DNA of 64,000 bases from the NCBI GenBank assembly GCA_029204225.1, contig CM055097.1:41892028-41956027 (forward strand), given 5' to 3'. The notes beneath the pieces are model-generated. The model did no database searches. It had not been told where the DNA came from and was given only the letters and a program-made list of their open reading frames with translations. Source of the stretch: Diphasiastrum complanatum. Lineage: Eukaryota; Streptophyta; Lycopodiopsida; Lycopodiales; Lycopodiaceae. A program made the translations under genes and the position numbers. Shown here piece by piece: positions 58,301 to 64,000 of the stretch. Each line of letters opens with the position of its first letter. Positions within the stretch are counted from its first letter, which is position 1.

Positions 58301-58700
58301 CGTCAGGACCTCCTTCGTCGTTCTTCCACCACGCAAGGGGCTGTTGCATCTCAAGCAGCTCAAGAAAAGGAACGAGACTATAATGATCGTGCACCCGGTG
58401 AAGATTTCATCCCCTTTGCCCTGGAAACATATGGTTGTCTTCACAAGAAATTTAATGATTTTTTATCCTTATGTGCGGAGCATATGGTGAAACGCCAAGG
58501 ACAAAGCATTACCTTACCTTCCGTCATTGTTTCTTTCTACCGTCAGCGTATTTCTATAGCATTACAACGTTCATAGGCGATTTCAATTCTTCGACGAGCT
58601 TAGTTTGCACGAGCAGCTGCTTCAAAGCTTCTTGCATTACCTATTAGTGGATCTATTTTAGTTAGTGATTTACATCAGGCAGTTGGTTTTGAGTAATTAG
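55365..58700 (+). pseudogene. Non-LTR retrotransposon (LINE) with N-terminal zinc finger and restriction-like-endonuclease-type C terminus
   Basis: One protein can be followed on the + strand. It has a Ser/Pro-rich N terminus and a C2HC finger (Cys98, Cys101, His114, Cys118 counted from Met 55,365; CPGCGHLYMQ...HQNAC). A linker follows, then RT with LALDKAYGGVRPIAVGECIY, VDVANAFNSIS (motif A), TRQGDPLGGPLF (motif B) and IADDTHIVGP (motif C). After the thumb comes a Cys/His knuckle KCSCGHVLDSLGTHLMRCP, then HDFIRDAL and RVDLVLSRDE, the arrangement seen before and in the restriction-like endonuclease of R2/HERO-type LINEs. Stops lie at 55,983, 56,911, 58,228 and about 58,574; frameshifts near 56,150, 56,370 and 58,285. 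All RT catalytic motifs survive. No separate ORF1 or APE nuclease is seen. Confidence 0.85.
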
Positions 58701-58760
58701 CTTACTATTTAGTTACTGATTTACATCGGGCAGTTGGTTTTAAGTAATTAGCTTACTATT
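58659..58760 (+). repeat. 51-bp tandem duplication in the LINE 3' end
   Basis: TAGTTAGTGATTTACATCAG and following bases at 58,659-58,709 are repeated at 58,710-58,760 with about 4 differences. It follows the end of the LINE reading frame and would lie in its 3' untranslated region. Confidence 0.93.
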
Positions 58761-60339
58761 CTAAGTTTTACTTAGCTTTTGGGTAGCTTATTTCATTTTT
58801 GCCGTTCTACGGTAGTATTTTAAATACTTTAAACTTCTTGTTTGATCATGGGTTTTCCCATCTTTTTTGATAAAAGTAGGGATAATTATCATCCATCAGA
58901 GGGAAATAAATAGCTCTATTTCTTTTGTGATCATCTAGTTACGCTCCATTCCTTGATCACATATGAGTGTCTGCAGCATGTAGCTTTGATGCTAGGAGAG
59001 ATGGTTTGCCTTGGGAGAGAGACATGCCAGGACGATCAACATAGTAGGAGGGATACTCAGCTTCGCATCACCTTCTTCTGTTCCAGTCGTCGCCCCAGGA
59101 CATCCATGGAGTGAAGGTTAGAGGATGAGACCACCATTCCATTCCATTTAAACACTAAAATCAGAGACAATGTAGAGTACAAATACCTACAACTTCTATA
59201 GCCTCACGCCACGCCACACGATCATTCACGCATAGACATCATCCATGACGACATGGGACTCCCTCAGCTACAACTCCTTCTGCACCGACTTTAGCAACAT
59301 CATCTTTAGCGTCCTCCATCACATCTTTCTTTCGACATGCGTCATGATAGTAGTGGTTACACACTTTTAGTGTATTTAGCTTTAGTCTTATGTTAATCCA
59401 CCATCATGATGCTGTTCAGTCATGTGTCTCAAGACACTATTTGATACGTAATTGTAGATGGTTTTATGAGCTGTCCTATTGATCTTGTAGGTTAGAGTGT
59501 CATCCATTAGTCGTTCTTATTGTTGGTTATGAGTTTTTCTTTTACGGTTTCAGCAGAGACATTCCCCCTTGGTTAGAACACACTTGAGATGTATTACAAA
59601 TCTTATGTACTTTTTGGTGTCTCAATGACATTAATGAAACTTTCTTTCTTCCTCTCTCTCACAATTGCTTTGCTGTGATTGCGTGACTATGAAATGGCAT
59701 GAGAAACTAGCTGGTTTGGAGCTCACATCAAGATTTTGTAGCAGAACATTCCAATTTTGCTTTCATCATCTCTAAACCTTATACCTGAAACCAGAACCTT
59801 GACCAGCTCCTGCATAAAATTTGTGGAACTCAAGTGGGCCTTTTGTGATAGATTTTTTGAAATCTATAATTGCAGTGGGGCTCACATGTTGTGAGAAAGC
59901 CTAAGAGCTTATCATCCATGTATTCTATTTTATAATGTACTCGCTATTGTCTTCACAATAAATTTCGTCTCCATTGCTATCAAGTGGGCTAAGATCTTGC
60001 ATGGGCTAGTTTATCCACATATCATTTCCCACATAACTATCTCCGAGCAAACCTCTTAATGTCATGCACTTTCTCTAACTCCTTTGCCATATGCATCAAG
60101 ATCTCGAGGCTCTGATAAACAAATAAAAGAATCGAAGGATGATAGAAACATGGAAAGATTACACAAGTAGTCGGAGATGTACTCCACAATTGCTACTTGT
60201 ATTTAAAAGTAGTTGCATGGGCCACCTGAGAGTTTTGGTTAATGCTAATTACTATCTAGCTTGATGTTCTTGGGTTGCTTGCAATGTCTAATTGCTAGTT
60301 CTAATATGTTGGCCTCTTTTCTTGTCATGATGATTGCAG
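58761..60339. other. Noncoding stretch after the LINE
   Basis: No domain found. The first 100-200 bp is probably the rest of the LINE 3' region. The rest may be unique DNA: its sequence lacks LTR or pol hallmarks. Confidence 0.4.
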
Positions 60340-60531
60340 GTTCTGATCTTGCTAAAGTTGTGTTTTGGAGGTTTGAACGACGCAACGATCAACTGCATAT
60401 CTCAATTTGATTTTGGAGAGCGGGGAGACCTTATAGCCAAATTTTACTAGCCTCAAAGCGATTGTGAGATGGCTCCAGGAAAGAAGAAGGCTTCCAAGTC
60501 CAAGTCGAAAGGCATAGGAGTGGATTTCAGA
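60340..60531 (+). CDS. Candidate first coding exon of a host gene
   Basis: An ATG at 60,469 opens 21 codons, MAPGKKKASKSKSKGIGVDF plus Arg, ending at GCAAGTTC (60,532), which fits the rarer GC-type 5' splice donor. Upstream, a pyrimidine-rich stretch ending TGATGATTGCAG at 60,339 looks like a 3' splice acceptor, so 60,340-60,468 would be untranslated exon. A Lys/Ser-rich start ending GVDF(K/R) resembles the N terminus of plant TEX10/IPI1-like ribosome-biogenesis ARM-repeat proteins (family knowledge, recalled, not searched). No second exon was found in the window, where gypsy fragments begin at 61.7 kb. It could be chance or a gene broken by insertions. Confidence 0.3.
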
Positions 60532-60539
60532 GCAAGTTC

Positions 60540-61735
60540 TTATTCCCTTCTTTTTTTTGTAGAAGATGCTCAGTAGTCTGTTGTAATGGATCCTATAATA
60601 TGTCTTGTTTTTATGTGATGAAGTTTGTTATAAAAGTGTAAGATTAATGTGGCAATCTTTCATGTTAAGTTGCTCCTTCATTTACAATTTTGTTTTATTT
60701 CTTTTTGTATGTTTGTTAATTCTAGTTCCCACCTATATGTAGTCTAGTTGAATTCGAATTGTGTACTTGCATATTCGATATGTATTTTTTGGAAGTCTCA
60801 ATTAGCTTACTTTGTGTAACTATAGTGCTAGGAATTTGGAAATAGGGATTGGTGATATATCTCCTAAAGGCTGATTGAGATTGCACAACTGAGTATTAGA
60901 TTGATTTCTCATTATGATGTGTGCCTTCAGATAATATATTTTTAAGGTGAGTATCTCTATTGAACTTTTAACATGTGGTGTATTAGCTATTGCCATTGGT
61001 GTTATTGTAAAATAAATTGTTGGGATGGACTTGATGGTGAATACTTTTTGATCAAGCCAAGGTACCAAGTTTGTATTGACTTGTATCAAGTTAATAAGTA
61101 CTCACACTCTCTATGTTATAACAAGCGAAGATGCCAAAAATCATTACTAGCATTAGAGACAAACTCTACCAAACAATTTGTGGGAAAGTATTTGCAGGAT
61201 GGAAGGAAATGATAATTTTTTCTCTTCATAATCCCAATTCAAATGGGAGATTCATGGAAAGTGTGAAGATTGTCAGCATTATCAATGTTATCACTTTTTG
61301 AAATCATTTGATCTAAAAAGAAGAAGCAAAATGGTTGGGCTAAGTTGGCGTGTCTTTCCTGATTAGCACATGGCAAGCATTCTTGTAATACCCCAAAATT
61401 ATCTCCAATCATTACTTCTCCTTGACATTTACTTAAATTTATTTCAATGATGGTAATTTGGTGCACCTAGTTTATATAGTATTATCGACTACAAGCATGT
61501 TATCATTTAGCTTCTCTAGTTTAACAAATCAAGAAAACCCAGCTAGGTATAGAAATGTGGAACACATGATTGAGTTGGTTCAAGGGATAGTACATTTCTG
61601 TCGATCTCCTTATAGGACGAGCCTTCAGGAGGAGGGAGAGCCGAGAAGGATATTCGACGAGTATCTTAAGCCTAGCACTTCACCAATCGAAGAAGAAAGA
61701 TGAATCATTTAGGATGTGTGTAAATTTTTGTGGCT
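60540..61735. other. AT-rich noncoding stretch, possible intron
   Basis: No confident domain. A short protein-like reading (PKIITSIRDKLYQTICGK) near 61,130 and an 81-codon frame at 61,458-61,703 were not recognised. If the candidate exon is real, this is intron. Confidence 0.35.
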
Positions 61736-61985
61736 TGAATAAGATAATGATAAAGCACATGTATCCTATTTTTGGCCACTTCTGCGATGAGACATAAGAG
61801 AGTACGTTCAACGTTGCACCGCTTGTCAAGTGAACATGGTAGAGAGATGTAGCCCTCCAAGTTTGCTCGACCCATTGGAATTTTCCCAAGGTTGATGGGA
61901 GAGTATGCCAATGGATTTATTATTGGCCTACCTAAGACGCAATCTAAGTTCGATTTCGTGATGGTAGTTGTGATGATCGTCTCTT
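61736..61985 (+). pseudogene. Ty3/gypsy integrase zinc-binding region and core start
   Basis: The + strand, with frameshifts, encodes REYVQRCTACQVNM, SLLDPLEF and a VVV...DRL segment at about 61,966-61,985, matching the HHCC end and the first part of the gypsy integrase core. Sequence of an LTR of family L begins at about 61,985, so the core is cut there. It is oriented opposite to the gypsy fragments that follow. Confidence 0.75.
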
Positions 61986-62395
61986 GCAGATCCTGAGGAT
62001 CTTGCTGCACACCAAAACTTTAGACTGTAGAGCCAAACCGCCCAACCAACTAGAAGCTAAAGATCAACCCACGATAGCTTCATCCTCGAGCCACAATGAA
62101 TTAATGCAGATGAGGAGAGGATTCTGGTAACCACAACTTGGAATTTGGAAGTTTAGGAGGGCGAGTTTTTCTTAGCTACTTATAGCATACTAGATTCTTG
62201 TGCATATACCATGCAAAACATAATACACTACTAATCTCAACTAAAGTTGCTATTCATACTCCTCAGCATGCATATAGCTGTCAAACACCATGCATTGCTC
62301 CGCATGTCATAATTGGAGTGCCTGGGCCCATTCGAGGTTATTAATTACATTATTGGCCTTGATTGGAATATCGAGGTGTAACTAAAATCTCAAAC
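61985..62395 (-). repeat. LTR of family L, copy 3
   Basis: It shares AGAGCCAAACCGCCCAACCA (62,031-62,050), AGCCACAATG, a CTACTTATAGCATACT block and a TGCCTGGGCCCATTCGAGG block with copies 1 and 2. There is no primer site on its low side, where gypsy integrase lies, so it is a solo or truncated LTR. Confidence 0.65.
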
Positions 62396-62850
62396 CTAGA
62401 ATATGAAGGATCTTCTTACGAAGTCCATTCACGTTTGGCATGTATATCTTACAATTTCTCTTAAGCATACCATCATCAATGGTGTATGTCAAATAAGTCT
62501 GTGCCCCATTAGAGGTACCCGTCTTAGTGGTACCATCCGAATTACTAGTAATGACATGCACACTAGGCCACACTTGCTAGCCGTGCTCATCCGACCGTTG
62601 AGCATGCCTGATCTCTACCACGAGATCACTCTCTATGACCGTAAAAGCCATCTGATACAAATCATACGAGATGATGCATCAACTACCACACATTCTCCTT
62701 ACCCTTGCAATAGTGAATTTCCAAATGAAGTTCCTACATCAGCTCGGCCCAACGTGCCTGGTATCCTCACAACTCTGGCTGATTGCAAAAGTACTTGAGA
62801 GTATTGTGGTCAGTACATAAAACTCAGCATCATATTAATAATGTTGCAAC
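62396..62850 (-). pseudogene. Ty3/gypsy RNase H end and integrase N-terminal part
   Basis: The minus strand encodes LLQSARVVRIPGTLGRADVG-type RNase H sequence (about 62,800-62,710), a KGKENVV segment, a variable part (ESDLVVEIRHAQRSDEHG) and the run MLKRNCKIYMPNVNGLRKKI at about 62,460-62,400, which leads into the integrase zinc-binding domain. It is cut by the LTR at 62,395. Several stops. Confidence 0.72.
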
Positions 62851-62929
62851 ACCTTGAGGGCATGTATTATCACATACAACAATATCCACATCAAGGATTA
62901 TTCCAAATCCTCAATACTGGATGTGGACA

Positions 62930-63660
62930 TGACTTAACTGGACTGAATGTAGCTAACTTAGTTAACCTATCCACAACCACCTAGATAAAATCATTTTGAT
63001 GTTGGGTCTTGAAGGCCAACTATGAAATCCATAGATATGCTTGTCCATCGCTTGTTAGGGATATCTAAGGGATGCAATAAATCTCTGTCCTTCAAGTATT
63101 GATATGTAGTTAGTTGACAAGGTTTACACTTTAGCACATAAGACTCGACATATGGCTTGAGTTTTGGCCAACAATGCTCTCTTCTGACCAAGTGTAAACT
63201 CTTGTTTATACTTGGATGACTTGCACAGGTTGTGTCGTGACACTGAAAAAGAATTTCTTTTTCAATTCATCATTCCTTGGTACACAACTTTTTTCATTCC
63301 AAAATAGTAATCCTTTTCAAATGGCAAATTGTTCCACAATCTTTTTATCTTTCTTAGACCCTTGTACCCTTGTAATTCCATCTCAATTTCGTTTTCATTT
63401 GTTCTAGTTTGAACCAACTTCCGTATCTGACTAAAATGAGAGTCGTTTTCGTATCGTCGTCTCATCAAATTATATAGATCTATGGAAATATGGGTGAATG
63501 AAAGTTCATTCAGCTCACCAATGTAACTAATTGTATTTGCAACTTGATTATGGTTGTGTTGGTCACAAAAATATTTAAGAGGCTGGTGATCTGTATATAC
63601 TATTAGTATATGGAGATCTCTTGAATAACCTTTTGTAGCCTAAAATTATATTTGCATGCT
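62930..63660 (-). pseudogene. Ty3/gypsy RNase H and integrase, second copy
   Basis: The minus strand reads YTDHQPLKYFCDQHNHNQVA (about 63,590-63,530), a variable part, CKPCQLTTYQYLKDRDLLHP and RWTSISMDFIVGL (about 63,090-63,020), and after a frameshift VVVDRLTKLATFSP (about 62,980-62,940), with TAG in place of the usual Trp before VVVDR. The order RNase H then integrase is right. It lies head to tail with the fragment at 62.4-62.85 kb, so two copies or a duplication are present. Confidence 0.82.
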
Positions 63661-63729
63661 GTAAATCCAAAACATGAAAATCAACTAATTCTTTGTTATC
63701 TTGTATCACTATTCCATTTTTTTACGCTT

Positions 63730-64000
63730 ATTACCTGGCATATCAATGACTTGTGCTGCAGGTTTCTTTCATTCCGAGTAGAACTTCATCACGTGTCCAA
63801 GCTTATTGCAAATAGAACATAGATTTGCCTTCTTAGCCTTCTCTTGGGACATGTGTTTCTTTCCCTGGGGCTCTGATACCATCAAATCAAGCTTGTCAAA
63901 GTATTTAGTTTGAGCTCTTTTATGAACTCGCTTCTTGCCTTGGGTGCCGATAGATTTGCCTAAAATTGATTCTTGGATGCCACTATGGAATCATAGGCTT
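63730..64000 (-). pseudogene. Gag fragment with zinc knuckle
   Basis: The minus strand encodes KKHMSQEKAKKANLCSICNK, then LGHVMKFYS at about 63,855-63,765: a CCHC knuckle whose last Cys is replaced by Tyr or Ser. The exact 12-mer TGGTATCAGAGC lies at 63,873-63,884 on the minus strand; here it may be a primer-binding site with the LTR running out of the window, or chance within coding sequence. The start is beyond the window. Confidence 0.55.

Noticed and set aside
55365-58700. Classification as an L1-type LINE
   Set aside because: No APE endonuclease domain or separate ORF1 is seen, and the C terminus has the Cys/His and HD...RxD pattern of the restriction-like-endonuclease group.

Overview
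This window looks like plant nuclear DNA made almost entirely of dead retrotransposons. It is AT-rich and I see no bacterial operon, rRNA gene or convincing tRNA gene. Ty1/copia remains carry TGGTATCAGAGC or TGGTATCAAAGC primer-binding sites (initiator Met tRNA). Ty3/gypsy remains carry TGGCACCGTTGCCGGGGAG-type sites (Asp tRNA). Both are typical of land plants. A LINE with an N-terminal zinc finger and a restriction-like-endonuclease-type C terminus at 55.4-58.7 kb would be unusual for a seed plant, so a bryophyte, lycophyte or fern is possible; that is inference.

Layout. 0.3-7.27 kb: minus-strand copia remains, namely a Tnt1-like RT-RH piece, then a chimera in which gag-PR-INT of one family (6.0-3.6 kb) is joined to INT-RT-RH of another (3.6-1.45 kb), headed by a clear 646-bp LTR with a primer site. 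That LTR abuts the middle of a plus-strand gypsy reverse transcriptase (7.27-8.72 kb). 8.7-19 kb: an LTR, a zinc-knuckle-array reading frame, a gypsy LTR, a long unassigned reading frame (16.8-13.6 kb) and a gypsy integrase with lost catalytic residues. 19-22.5 kb: copia gag and integrase split by a large imperfect inverted repeat. 22.6-26.5 kb: inverted copies of one LTR bracket a three-part copia chimera with a nearly intact RT-RH. 27-31 kb: LTR remnants, tandem repeats and an orphan Asp-tRNA primer site. 31.4-36.6 kb: minus-strand copia INT-RT-RH, then gypsy gag. 36.6-38.25 kb: a tandem pair of gypsy primer-site/LTR units. 40.2-48.4 kb: a minus-strand copia element split by a 5.2-kb insertion that holds another copia LTR and gag. 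48.8-53.05 kb: a long AG microsatellite, then a two-LTR, internally deleted copia element. 53.2-54 kb: a GC-rich island and a small hairpin. 55.4-58.8 kb: the LINE. 60.3-60.5 kb: a possible first exon of a host gene. 61.7-64 kb: gypsy fragments.

No gene here looks functional except possibly that short exon. The elements are nested, joined and eroded, and many inactivating changes are C-to-T or G-to-A transitions, as expected for methylated, silenced repeats. Strong points are the domain assignments, the LTR/primer-site pairs and the direct or inverted repeats. Weak points are exact outer LTR boundaries, the long frame at 13.6-16.8 kb and the candidate exon.
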